From Colwellia sp. MB3u-45 (GTDB lineage Bacteria > Pseudomonadota > Gammaproteobacteria > Enterobacterales > Alteromonadaceae), in the NCBI RefSeq assembly GCF_014077005.1, contig NZ_JACGVC010000033.1, positions 1 to 64,000 of the forward strand: 64,000 nucleotides of DNA. Direction: 5' to 3'. Under the pieces are notes generated by a model. The model was not told the origin of the DNA, searched no databases, and was given only the letters and a program-made list of their open reading frames with translations. Numbering within the stretch: the first letter of the stretch is position 1; every line of letters starts with the position of its first letter. Shown here piece by piece: positions 53,839-62,679 of the stretch. The translations under genes were made by a program, and so were the position numbers.

Positions 53839-56055
53839 CTAGTCAATGCCCAGCTTGGCTAGCCATAATTGCCAACGCAGTCGCCGATAGCTAAGTTGTA
53901 GTTTTATTAACTGCTTAGCATGCTCTTGTTGGCTAATATCATCAGCAAAATTTTGATAGCTTAGTTGTGCAAAGCCGTTTGATATAGCACAAAAGTTCGC
54001 TGACAACTCAGGTCGAGCTGTCGCAATAACATCAGCAAACTGTTGCGCGGTCATCGACCTTGCTTTTACCAATTGATGCTGCGCCATTAATTTTAGGGTT
54101 TTTAAATACAGGGCTTTAATTTTATCCTCAGCTTTCCCTTTAGCCTTGCCCTTAACAACTTTATAGCCATAAAACAGCAAGACGGCGCCAGCTAATATCA
54201 GCAAAAAATATAAAACATTTTTACCCTGCTTTAAACTCGCTAACAGCTGCGCCATAACACGCGATTGCTTTTGGCCAGTATAACCAATAACCCAACGTGT
54301 CCATTGGTAGTCAATGGCGTCAATTTGCATTTTAACTTGCTTATACCACCACATTGAACGTAACGCTTGCAGCGAAAAAAGTCCGGAAGATAAATCATCA
54401 TACTCCTGCATTAAGCTAGTCGAAAATCCCCTTTCAACACGTTCTGGATCAACCGCTGCTGTTGGGTCAATGCGCTGCCAACCGTCGTTGGGTAACCAGA
54501 CCTCAGACCAAGCATGGGCATTGCGCTGATAAACACTTAAATAATTTCCACTGAGATTGAACTCGCCGCCTAAGTAACCAACCACCATGCGAGCAGGAAT
54601 GCCGGCAGCACGCATTAAATAAGTAAAGCTACTGGCATAATGCTCGCAAAATCCCGCCCGAGTGTCGAAATAAAACTGGTCTAAACTATTATTATTCAGC
54701 CGAGGCGGCTGCAAGGTGTAATAATAGTTTTCTTCATTAAGTTCAGTTAACACCTGATTAATTAACTGCCGGTCATCAGGATACTGCTGACGCAATTGTT
54801 GGCCTTTAGCGAGCAATTTAGGGTTGTTGTCAGTGCTTAATAGCAAATTTAAAGCACGGGTAGCATCAGGCAATGTCGCTGACATTTTGGCTGCTGGATA
54901 ACTGGTGACTTGATAACTTAATGTTTGACTAATAATACCGCGATAAAACAAAGCAAAGTCATCACGCTGACCAATATTGCCTTGCTCACTAGTGGCAAAG
55001 TCGAGCGCAAATAACCAAGATTGAAAGCTAGGCTCAGCAATTACCTGATAGCTTAATCCTGTGCCACGTAATTCAATATCGGCTGAACTGTTCGCCTGCT
55101 CGAAGGTAGCTGAACCATAACTACTTTGAGCATTTTGACCACTTTGACTATTTTGACTATTTTGACTTAGGTCTCGACGGCTTTGTCGCCAAGTTACCCC
55201 GTCAAAATCATCTAATACCATCGCCCGCCAATACAGCTGAGCATGTTCAGGGTTACTATTTTGGAAACTGACACGAAACGCCAATTCATCCGACAAAGCT
55301 AATTGCGCAATATCACCAATTTTCACACTATCTGACAGCCCAACTTTTGCTGATTCAACACTTGGCACTTGCCAAAACGGACTTAGCTTGGGAAACCCGA
55401 CAAATAACGCCACCGCTAAAGGCACTGAATATAAGCCGAGTTTAGCGACTAATTTAGCTTGTGCCAATACCGCCATTGTTGGTGCAAATAAGTTAAGTAG
55501 GATCATTAAATTGCCAAAAACTAAAACAATGACAGCCAATGAAAAATAAATAGATTGAATAAAAATTAATGAAGAGGTGGCAACAAAAATGCCTAATACC
55601 ACCAGTTGATATAAATCTTTTCGCCTCGGTATTTCAAACATCTTTAAACTATAAGCGAAGCATAATAAATGCATCATGCTCAGCAAAAGCCCTAATGTTT
55701 GCCCCGCAACAGCGATAGCCACACTACCTGAAATAGCCAATAGTAGCATCAACCAAGGCGGTAATATTTTAGGTCTTACATAGCTTTTTATCGATTGGCT
55801 CAGCCTTGATACCAGAGCGCCTTTGCGAGCAATATTCAAATGCACAATAAACTGCAACGCCAAGGCAAAAGTGGCAAACAACAAATATAACAAGTGCAAC
55901 TGTATAACTAAGGTTGCAAGGTTAAGTAGCTGAAAAATTAATAAACAAAAATACATTTGACTAGTAAGTTTTAGATCATTATTTTCACTAGGATTTTTAC
56001 TTTTTCTGGGCTTAAATTTTTGTTTAAAACTGGGTTTAATTATGTTTTTCATCAT
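53839..56055 (-). CDS. TgpA-type membrane transglutaminase (DUF3488/DUF4129)
   Basis: A 738-residue inner-membrane protein. Several membrane segments lie between about 35 and 222, then a periplasmic transglutaminase-like domain with the triad C470 (DTRAGFCEHYASSF), H514 (NAHAWSEVW) and D530 (WQRIDPTAAV), a further membrane segment near 615-632 and a cytoplasmic DUF4129 tail. This is the layout of Pseudomonas TgpA, which is essential there. An Asn/Ser/Gln-rich insert (about 298-312) is encoded by a 9-bp repeat (four units, 55132-55167). Last of moxR, DUF58, tgpA, the usual gene trio. The periplasmic substrate is unknown. Confidence 0.9.
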   Translation of the reverse strand: MMKNIIKPSFKQKFKPRKSKNPSENNDLKLTSQMYFCLLIFQLLNLATLVIQLHLLYLLFATFALALQFIVHLNIARKGALVSRLSQSIKSYVRPKILPPWLMLLLAISGSVAIAVAGQTLGLLLSMMHLLCFAYSLKMFEIPRRKDLYQLVVLGIFVATSSLIFIQSIYFSLAVIVLVFGNLMILLNLFAPTMAVLAQAKLVAKLGLYSVPLAVALFVGFPKLSPFWQVPSVESAKVGLSDSVKIGDIAQLALSDELAFRVSFQNSNPEHAQLYWRAMVLDDFDGVTWRQSRRDLSQNSQNSQSGQNAQSSYGSATFEQANSSADIELRGTGLSYQVIAEPSFQSWLFALDFATSEQGNIGQRDDFALFYRGIISQTLSYQVTSYPAAKMSATLPDATRALNLLLSTDNNPKLLAKGQQLRQQYPDDRQLINQVLTELNEENYYYTLQPPRLNNNSLDQFYFDTRAGFCEHYASSFTYLMRAAGIPARMVVGYLGGEFNLSGNYLSVYQRNAHAWSEVWLPNDGWQRIDPTAAVDPERVERGFSTSLMQEYDDLSSGLFSLQALRSMWWYKQVKMQIDAIDYQWTRWVIGYTGQKQSRVMAQLLASLKQGKNVLYFLLILAGAVLLFYGYKVVKGKAKGKAEDKIKALYLKTLKLMAQHQLVKARSMTAQQFADVIATARPELSANFCAISNGFAQLSYQNFADDISQQEHAKQLIKLQLSYRRLRWQLWLAKLGID

Positions 56056-56059
56056 GCAC

Positions 56060-57154
56060 TCAATAACGTGCCAATGCGGTTAAGCATTTTAAGGTATGTT
56101 GTGCACTATGGTCATACTCAACCACTTGGTCGGGGAGTTTCAATGAAAAGGCAATTTGCTTAGTGCTACAGTCTTTAATTGCATAACTTAACCAACTTAA
56201 ACGCTGTTCAAGTGTGCCGTTTGGCAGGCGCTCAAAGTCTAACTGCAACTTGCCTGATAGGGCTTGTTGATATTGTTTTGTTAACCAACCTTGTCCTTGT
56301 GCCACATGCTTCCATGCCACACGACTCAAGGGTTCACCCAGTTGATAATGTTGCAATTGGTGAAATTCATCTTGGCCCGGTTGAAAACTGTCTTGATAAC
56401 TTTCAAGGTTATTTTCCGCCACTTCAATCGCCAGATTTTGTTGCTTAACGGTCCAAACATTGGCAATAGGCTTTGGATAAGCGGTAACTTGCTGAGCAAA
56501 ATCTAATCGGGTCCAAGCTTTAAATAACCCAAAGCCAAATTCGCTGATAATTAACACTCGACCCAGTGGGTATTGGCCTCGTTGACAAACTCGATAAGGT
56601 ATCCGAATGTTGTTTTCACCTATTTCGAGTTGTGCCAATGTTGTTTTGCTAAGCGCACTGTTGCTTGGTTTACTCTTGCTTGGTTTACGCTTGCTTGATT
56701 TATTTTCGTCCACGCTGTGATCAATTACTTGTTCGGTCTTTACCCTTGCTTGATCAAAAGAAAAACTAATAGTAAAGCGCACTTTTTTACTGGTGATCAC
56801 CAGTGGAAAATACAGCGTTGAATCCACAAAACCTTGCAATGAATTTGTCGCTTTAAACTGTAAGCCAGAAAGATTAAAAAAACTATGGTGCAAAACCACA
56901 ATGAAAAAACTAACTAGTAAATAGCTGATTAATATAATGACATTATTCTGATAATTGGTGCCCAGTAAAAACAGCAACAGCATAAACATTAACAAACCGG
57001 CACCAAAACGTGTGGGCATAATAAAAATATTACGATGATTAATTTGTTGTCGGCTGGCTTGTGGAATTCGACGAGTTAGCCAAGCATTAAAGTACTTATG
57101 CAGTACGCTTTTCAAGCTAGCGATTATCGAGCCTGTGCTTATCGAAGAGAACAC
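56060..57154 (-). CDS. DUF58 domain protein
   Basis: A 364-residue membrane protein with two adjacent membrane segments at about 47-65 and 70-93, then the DUF58 region with VCQRGQYPLGRVLIISEFGF, then GLFKAWTRL, and DEFHQLQHYQLGEPLSRVAW; the Y-x-x-G-[DE]-x-x-x-x-I/V-x-W motif is clear. I choose GTG at 57154 because AAAGGA lies nine bases upstream; a TTG 24 bp earlier has no ribosome site. A basic insert near residues 154-168 (KRKPSKSKPSNS) is encoded by three 15-bp repeats (56661-56705). Works with MoxR and the transglutaminase; the biochemical role is unknown. Confidence 0.85.
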   Translation of the reverse strand: MFSSISTGSIIASLKSVLHKYFNAWLTRRIPQASRQQINHRNIFIMPTRFGAGLLMFMLLLFLLGTNYQNNVIILISYLLVSFFIVVLHHSFFNLSGLQFKATNSLQGFVDSTLYFPLVITSKKVRFTISFSFDQARVKTEQVIDHSVDENKSSKRKPSKSKPSNSALSKTTLAQLEIGENNIRIPYRVCQRGQYPLGRVLIISEFGFGLFKAWTRLDFAQQVTAYPKPIANVWTVKQQNLAIEVAENNLESYQDSFQPGQDEFHQLQHYQLGEPLSRVAWKHVAQGQGWLTKQYQQALSGKLQLDFERLPNGTLEQRLSWLSYAIKDCSTKQIAFSLKLPDQVVEYDHSAQHTLKCLTALARY

Positions 57155-57287
57155 GGTTTTTTTTCCTTTGCTTAACAACTAACGCCCCTTTTCACTCGAT
57201 GGCAATCACTGAACTTAGTAACTAAAATTAATAACTTAACCTATTAATTTTAAAATATTACTAAACGCTGTGATTTAAAATACAGCC

Positions 57288-58217
57288 TTAAAGCAACGGG
57301 TTAGTCGGGTCAACCTGCGACAATATTTGCTGAGAAATTTCATCCGCTTGCTCAAACATATGATGATGTTGTGGCGCTAATCTATGTTCACATACTGGGG
57401 AGAATACCGCTTGAATATCTTCAGGGATAACATAATCACGATTTTGAATAAAAGCCCATGACTTTGCGGCTGCCAGCAATGATTTTCCTGCACGCGGCGA
57501 TAACGCCTTAGCTTGGGATTCACTTTGTCGGCTCACTCTGCATAGTGCAATCACATAATCTACAATAGCAGGCGCAACACAAATAGTCGCAATATGCTGT
57601 TGTATTTCTCGTAATTGCTCAACACCAAGAAAAGGTTTAATAGCCATAACATCGCGGTGTGATGTTATTGATTGTAAAATTTTACGTTCGGCATCTATGC
57701 TAGGAAACCCTAAAGAAATTCGCATCATAAAACGGTCTAATTGCGACTCTGGCAATGGATAAGTGCCCGCATGTGACATGGGGTTTTGTGTCGCTATAAC
57801 AAAAAATGGCTCAGGTAATAGATGGGTTACACCGTCGACACTCACTCGCCCTTCCTCCATAGCCTCTAGCAAAGCGCTTTGGGTTTTAGGACTGGCGCGG
57901 TTCACTTCATCAGCTAACACCACTTGATTAAATATTGCGCCCGGATGTAATTGAAATAACTTTGTCGCTTCATCAAAAATAGCAATACCAATAACATCGG
58001 CGGGCATCAAATCTGAAGTAAATTGAATACGTTGATATGACAAGCCTAAAGTTAAGGCTAAGGTGTTAGCTAAGGTAGTTTTGCCCATACCGGGTAAGTC
58101 TTCAATTAAAATATGGCCTTTAGCGAACAAACACGCCAAGGCTAATTTCACTTGATGGGGTTTGCCAATAACGACAGATTCAATTTGAGCCAAAACATTG
58201 GCAACCACAGTTTGCAT
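57288..58217 (-). CDS. MoxR-family AAA+ ATPase
   Basis: A 309-residue cytoplasmic ATPase. Walker A GMGKTT is at 43-48 (EDLPGMGKTTLANTLA), Walker B is VVLADEVNRASPKTQSALLE, sensor 1 is FVIATQNP, and a C-terminal lid with LSPRAGKSLLAAAKSW and the YVIPEDIQAVFSPV motif follows. It aligns fully with the MRP subgroup of MoxR. AAGGA precedes the ATG. MoxR proteins act as chaperone-like factors for neighbouring DUF58 and von Willebrand proteins; here DUF58 and TgpA follow, and no VWA gene is present. Confidence 0.92.
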   Translation of the reverse strand: MQTVVANVLAQIESVVIGKPHQVKLALACLFAKGHILIEDLPGMGKTTLANTLALTLGLSYQRIQFTSDLMPADVIGIAIFDEATKLFQLHPGAIFNQVVLADEVNRASPKTQSALLEAMEEGRVSVDGVTHLLPEPFFVIATQNPMSHAGTYPLPESQLDRFMMRISLGFPSIDAERKILQSITSHRDVMAIKPFLGVEQLREIQQHIATICVAPAIVDYVIALCRVSRQSESQAKALSPRAGKSLLAAAKSWAFIQNRDYVIPEDIQAVFSPVCEHRLAPQHHHMFEQADEISQQILSQVDPTNPLL

Positions 58218-58660
58218 ACTTGTCGTTCCTTCTTATTGAAACATTAGCATAATTAATTATTCAACGAATACCAAGTAAAATAAAGCATCATTAGATTATG
58301 TGGACACTAGATACAGGAGTAAGTGAAGGAGTAAGTGCAGTAATAAAACCCTGAAAAATAGTATTGAAATCAAAAAATCTGTCATTGGCCAAAAAATAGC
58401 GCAAAAAAACGCCGCTTATTTGACCTTAGTCAACAAACGACAATATGGCCTTGTGGCATGCTAGCCAAATGTGTAAATCGAGACAGTAAATAAGCATGAA
58501 CTTTCTCTTGATATATCGCTATTTTTTAGCTCAGTTGTGCTTTCACTCTCGAATATAGGTCGAGAATAGTGGCCTAATAATGGTCGAGTTTACCTTTATC
58601 ATTAACAGCAACTGACTCAACAAACATGCGCGATTATAGATCGCATTTCGGAGATAAGTT
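58218..58660. other. Divergent intergenic region upstream of moxR and the AstE-like gene
   Basis: 443 bp. There is a short direct repeat (AGGAGTAAGTG / AGGAGTAAGTG-like) near 58316-58340 and an inverted repeat TCTCGA(7 nt)TCGAGA at 58547-58565. No coding frame and no member of the dispersed palindrome family is visible. Confidence 0.4.
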
Positions 58661-59740
58661 ATGGATGTCGATTTTAGCGAAATAAGCTATTTAGTTAACC
58701 CATCTAGTCTTACATTACATGCCGATCATCAGCAGTTTTTGTTATCGTTAATTGGACCTACCGTTATAGATATCCATGGCGAAAACAATAATGAATGGCG
58801 AGTTATTTCAACATTATTACAGGGTAATGAAGCGTCAGGGCTTATTGCCGTACATAGATGGCTCACCACAGGAAATAGATTACCTAGACCTAAAACGAAT
58901 ATTCGCATTATTATTTCATCTGTTGAAGCGGCTACTTATCAGCATTTATTTCATCACAGATACCTGCCTGAGGGGGTTGATTTAAATCGCTGTTTTAACG
59001 AAAAAGCCATTCGAGGCGGTATTGATGGAAAAAATAACAATATTGACGGCTATATTCAACGAGCGAAATTAATAGAAAATGCTATCCGCGAAGTTAACCC
59101 TACAGCCATTATTGATTTACATAATACTTCAGGTAATGGCCCTGCCTTTGCCGTCAGTACGCTGATAAATCCCAATGTGTTGTCGATTACGTCTTATTTT
59201 TGCGATACCTTGATTTTATCTGATATAAGCATTGGCGCTATGATGGAGCTGAATTTCTCCTGCCCTGTAGTTACGATTGAGTGTGGTGGTAGTTTTGATG
59301 ACCAAGCGCATGATGTTGCTTATAATGGTATCAAAAAATTTACCCTTTGCGATGGCCATGCTACTTTACCACAAGATAAGGCCGTGCAAATTCTTTACAA
59401 ACCTTTGCGTTTAGTCATTAAAGCAGAGCGCAAACTATCCTTTAGCAAACGTGACGAAGGCTATAGTGGCGTAACCTTGCGACAAAATATTGAACAATTT
59501 AACTATGGTGGATGCTGTGAGGGGCTGCTATTAGGCTGGCTTGATGATAAGGGTTTAGAAAACCTTGAAATGTTAAACGACCAAGGCGTAAACGTGATCG
59601 AACAGTACTTTAAAATGGTTGATAATAAATTGCTCTGTGCAACCAACTTGAAAATGTTCATGGCGTCAAATCAAAGCCATATTGTCCGTTCTGATTGCCT
59701 ATTTTATGTTGTAAATAGCGTCAATAATTACCTTTCATAG
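58661..59740 (+). CDS. Succinylglutamate desuccinylase/aspartoacylase-family protein
   Basis: A 359-residue M14-type zinc carboxypeptidase-fold hydrolase. Recognisable parts are the substrate arginine segment GVDLNRCF (N109-R110), the third zinc-ligand segment IDLHNTSG (H154) and the catalytic glutamate in VTIECGG (E207). At the first zinc-ligand motif, normally H-G-N-E, the sequence is Q54-G-N-E57, so the usual first histidine is glutamine (codon CAG). The enzyme may bind zinc differently, use another residue or be inactive. GGAG lies seven bases before the ATG. It is not beside arginine-degradation genes, so AstE function is not implied. Confidence 0.78.
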   Translation: MDVDFSEISYLVNPSSLTLHADHQQFLLSLIGPTVIDIHGENNNEWRVISTLLQGNEASGLIAVHRWLTTGNRLPRPKTNIRIIISSVEAATYQHLFHHRYLPEGVDLNRCFNEKAIRGGIDGKNNNIDGYIQRAKLIENAIREVNPTAIIDLHNTSGNGPAFAVSTLINPNVLSITSYFCDTLILSDISIGAMMELNFSCPVVTIECGGSFDDQAHDVAYNGIKKFTLCDGHATLPQDKAVQILYKPLRLVIKAERKLSFSKRDEGYSGVTLRQNIEQFNYGGCCEGLLLGWLDDKGLENLEMLNDQGVNVIEQYFKMVDNKLLCATNLKMFMASNQSHIVRSDCLFYVVNSVNNYLS

Positions 59741-60072
59741 CTAGCTTTATTAAAAATAAGGCAATAATCACTAGCCAATAACTTTCAAATAACGCTCAAA
59801 TAACTATCAGTTTGATTAACACGATAAAAAGTCAGTTTAAGCTGGCTTCATGCAGCGCTATAAAGCCGTTAATGTTTGGCTTGATATTTTTTGATACGCT
59901 TAATTCTTTCGCGGCAACACTGATTTCATTTAACCCAAGAGAATAAAGCCTAGCTTACACTGGTTTATTTCTTTAGATTGAACATATCAACAACTCTGAT
60001 CTTATTGATACTTACCCCATTGATAGACCATTTATATTTTGACCCCATTGATAGTAAAAAAAGCTGAGGGAA
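59741..60072. other. Gap between convergent genes with a 13-bp direct repeat
   Basis: 332 bp. ACCCCATTGATAG occurs at 60014-60026 and again at 60042-60054. No terminator hairpin, no dispersed palindrome and no coding frame is visible. The repeat could be a scar of a lost element. Confidence 0.45.
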
Positions 60073-61341
60073 CTAACTCATACTAAATGGTGCATCAGCT
60101 ATCGCTTGTTCTAGGGCTATATTCTCTAAACCTAAGTCGCGTAGCGCGTGAATAAACTTCAAAGTTTTAAAACTATCAAACCATACCGTCAGTTGTTTGT
60201 TAAATTGTGCTTGCTTGTTCACTTTTTGCTTAGCCACAAAATTCAGTAAACCTATACTGATTAAAGCCTGCTGGCTATTTTTAGGTAAAAAAACTAGCCA
60301 TAGTTCAGGTTGTTGTCGATATTGCCATAGGCATTCAAATGCTTGTAAACAGGCTTTTAATTGCACAAAAACGGCTGGATTATAGTATTGATAATCTAGC
60401 CCTTGTTCGACAAGTTGCATGATGTTTTGCACTGCTGGCCCAGTACCAAAAGGCACGCGCTGTGAAGGCCTAGCTTCTAATTTTATCGTTACGTCGGCTA
60501 AGTAAACCACCTCACCCAATTTAGCCAGCTTGTTTAACAGGTAAAAGTCTTCACCGGCATTGCGTTTAGGAAAACCTCGCGCCTGACAGTAGGCCAGCAT
60601 ATCAAAAGATAAAATACTGCCAATAGTAAAATAAGCATAAGGTGATTGCGCATAGTGCAAACCAGCAACGTAATAGCGTAAAGCGTTTTCGTAGCGTAAA
60701 TTGGCTTGATGAATGGCTTGGTGTTCACTGTAATGATAAAAATTACAACAAGTAGCAACGGCATGCTTAAGCGCTACATTATTAACAGCATGGGCGGTAA
60801 AATAATTATCAGGTAAATAGGCGTCAGCGTCTGTTGAATGTACCCACGAAGCATTAATATGACCTTGAGTAAATAATGTTATCGCTAAGTCTGCGCCAAT
60901 TTTTCTTGCTAAACCTACGCCTTGATCCTCAGGAATCGGTTGGCTGTAACGATTAACCATTAAGATTGACGCATTTACCTTTTTATAGCGACTCGAATGG
61001 CAAAGGTCAATTAAACTTAAATTACCTTGCTGCCAAATCAGTTCACCCCGTTCAGTAATACTCTGGGCTAAGTCACTTTGCGCTTGTTGATGCTGACGAC
61101 CAAAATCGCTGTCGGGCTGATTAATTACGACGATTAACAAACACTGTTGCTCAACCAGTGTCGAGTCAATAAATCGGTCAATAAATTGCGCAGACTCTTC
61201 AAACGCTGGAATAACAAGCACGTGCTGATAGCTGCCCTGTTCTGGAAACGACGCCAGCAATAGTGCTTCTGGCTCAGCATAATGGGCTAAATATTTAGCG
61301 CATGTTTTATGCTGTTGTTGCGCAGCGCTGTTGTTAGTCAT
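60073..61341 (-). CDS. Glycosyltransferase-like protein (GT-A fold)
   Basis: A 422-residue soluble protein. The N-terminal half has the alternating strand pattern of a GT2-type nucleotide-sugar domain: YQHVLVIPAFEES near 39-51, CLLIVVINQP near 87-96, then WVHSTDADAYLPDNYF near 164-179 with a DAD acidic motif in the DxD position. GEDFYLLNKLAKLGEV further on resembles the acceptor ED region. The last 100 residues are helical. No membrane segment is predicted, and donor and acceptor are unknown. It is followed by no gene on its strand and is preceded by miaE (90 bp), possibly cotranscribed. Confidence 0.7.
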   Translation of the reverse strand: MTNNSAAQQQHKTCAKYLAHYAEPEALLLASFPEQGSYQHVLVIPAFEESAQFIDRFIDSTLVEQQCLLIVVINQPDSDFGRQHQQAQSDLAQSITERGELIWQQGNLSLIDLCHSSRYKKVNASILMVNRYSQPIPEDQGVGLARKIGADLAITLFTQGHINASWVHSTDADAYLPDNYFTAHAVNNVALKHAVATCCNFYHYSEHQAIHQANLRYENALRYYVAGLHYAQSPYAYFTIGSILSFDMLAYCQARGFPKRNAGEDFYLLNKLAKLGEVVYLADVTIKLEARPSQRVPFGTGPAVQNIMQLVEQGLDYQYYNPAVFVQLKACLQAFECLWQYRQQPELWLVFLPKNSQQALISIGLLNFVAKQKVNKQAQFNKQLTVWFDSFKTLKFIHALRDLGLENIALEQAIADAPFSMS

Positions 61342-61431
61342 GGTGCTTATTACCTTAAAAGCTTACGTGCTTTTGTAGTACTTGAAGAAAAAATCAGTTT
61401 CAAGGCTATGACCTAAATGCCGCATTGCACA

Positions 61432-62004
61432 TTAATGCAAGGCCGCACGAAAAGGTAGCGCCGCACAAATGTCTGCTTCAATGTCTAAAACTTCGGCTAA
61501 ACGTTGATCAACGTCTGCTTTAGGAAAATATTCGTAAGCTAATTCAATAAATAAATTTTTATGCTTTTCTTCTGATTTAGCGATAGTTTGATAAAATTCT
61601 TTGTCTTTGCCTTCTGGTAGCGCTTGTGAAATCAAAAAAAATCGTTCATGACCACGGGCTTCAATTACGCCGCCCACGATTAATCTGTCCATAAAAAACA
61701 CATCACTACCGTTACGAAAAACCTTTCTAATTTGGTTAATGTAAGGGTCTTTTTCATCCGCGCCTAATTGTCCGCCACGGGCATAAATTAATTTTAGTAC
61801 CTGTTTAAAGTGAATAAGTTCTTCAATAGCTAAGTCCGCCATCGCTTTCACTACTGATTTTCGATCTGGATAATGAGAGATCATCGACATCGCCATACCT
61901 GAGGCTTTTTTTTCTGCTGCGGCATGATCAGTTAAGAAAGTGTCGAAGTCATTCAGCACTGCATCGGCCCAAGCTTTAGGGGTTTGATATTTTAATTCGA
62001 ACAT
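61432..62004 (-). CDS. miaE: tRNA-(ms2io6A)-hydroxylase MiaE
   Basis: A di-iron monooxygenase that hydroxylates the isopentenyl group of ms2i6A37 in tRNAs reading U-starting codons. It has 190 residues, as expected for the shorter MiaE type. The ferritin-like four-helix bundle shows the iron-ligand segments AAAEKKASGMAMSMI, AIEELIHFKQVL, IEARGHERFFLI and SEEKHKNLF, i.e. two E and two E-x-x-H pairs. It lies in a minus-strand pair with the glycosyltransferase-like gene. MiaA and MiaB, which make its substrate, are not in the window. Confidence 0.94.
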   Translation of the reverse strand: MFELKYQTPKAWADAVLNDFDTFLTDHAAAEKKASGMAMSMISHYPDRKSVVKAMADLAIEELIHFKQVLKLIYARGGQLGADEKDPYINQIRKVFRNGSDVFFMDRLIVGGVIEARGHERFFLISQALPEGKDKEFYQTIAKSEEKHKNLFIELAYEYFPKADVDQRLAEVLDIEADICAALPFRAALH

Positions 62005-62664
62005 AGGTAAGTTTTACACAATAAACAAGAAAGAAATAATAGCGGTATTTTACACGGGTAAAAACAAGCGACAAGAAAAATACCCTGATAATGTCCAAGA
62101 TAGTAGCAATAATGTTGTCATAACTTGCTCAGAGTAATTTAAATGATAATTTGCGGCTAACCTCGAGCTAAAGTTAATATTTTCAGGGGTTAACTACAGT
62201 ACTAAAAATAACACTAATGACGTTAATGTTAGCAGCACTAACTAACAGCACTAATAATCACTCGCATATACTGCCACTAAACAATAGTTTCAGCTCAGTG
62301 GCTTTAGCAAAATTAGCCTTAAGCACTAGCGCAAAAATAGCTGGACCAAGCACACTTTTTTCATGGGTGATGATGTAATTAACGCCAGCTTCGAGTTGAT
62401 ATTTTAATCGCTATAGTGGCTGATTTTTAAGCGCTTAATTCAGTCATTAATTCACTCATTAATTACCGCATCAACTCAGGTTAAATTTTATATTTATCTG
62501 GCTCAAACATTTGTTTATTAAAGCGTAAATAAAACTAATTTTGTCTACAAAATTAAGTTATTATCAAACAAAATAAAATTACAATAATAAGAAAAAAGCT
62601 CGGTAAAAACTTGGATGTTAACTTAGTGGCCTTTTTCAATACTGACATCCTTTTAACCCTTTAA
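62005..62664. other. 660-bp divergent region, with one possible decayed frame
   Basis: The region is AT-rich, with short ACTAA/AGCACTAA repeats near 62200-62255. A minus-strand 51-codon open stretch (62258-62410) looks partly protein-like and is listed separately. No member of the dispersed palindrome family occurs here. Confidence 0.45.
62258..62410 (-). pseudogene. Possible remnant of an unidentified gene
   Basis: An open stretch between an in-frame TAG (62411-62413) and TGA (62258-62260) on the minus strand reads YQLEAGVNYIITHEKSVLGP, then AIFALVLKA. The regular alternation looks like a beta-alpha fragment of a nucleotide-binding domain, such as one from a cation-transport regulator, but I cannot assign it. 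There is no start codon with a ribosome site. A chance frame is possible. Confidence 0.25.
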
Positions 62665-62679
62665 GTGTTTTTTATAGCT

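Noticed and set aside
60001-60060. Insertion sequence end based on the repeated ACCCCATTGATAG
   Set aside because: There is only a short direct repeat, with no terminal inverted repeats and no transposase fragment nearby; kept only as a repeat note.
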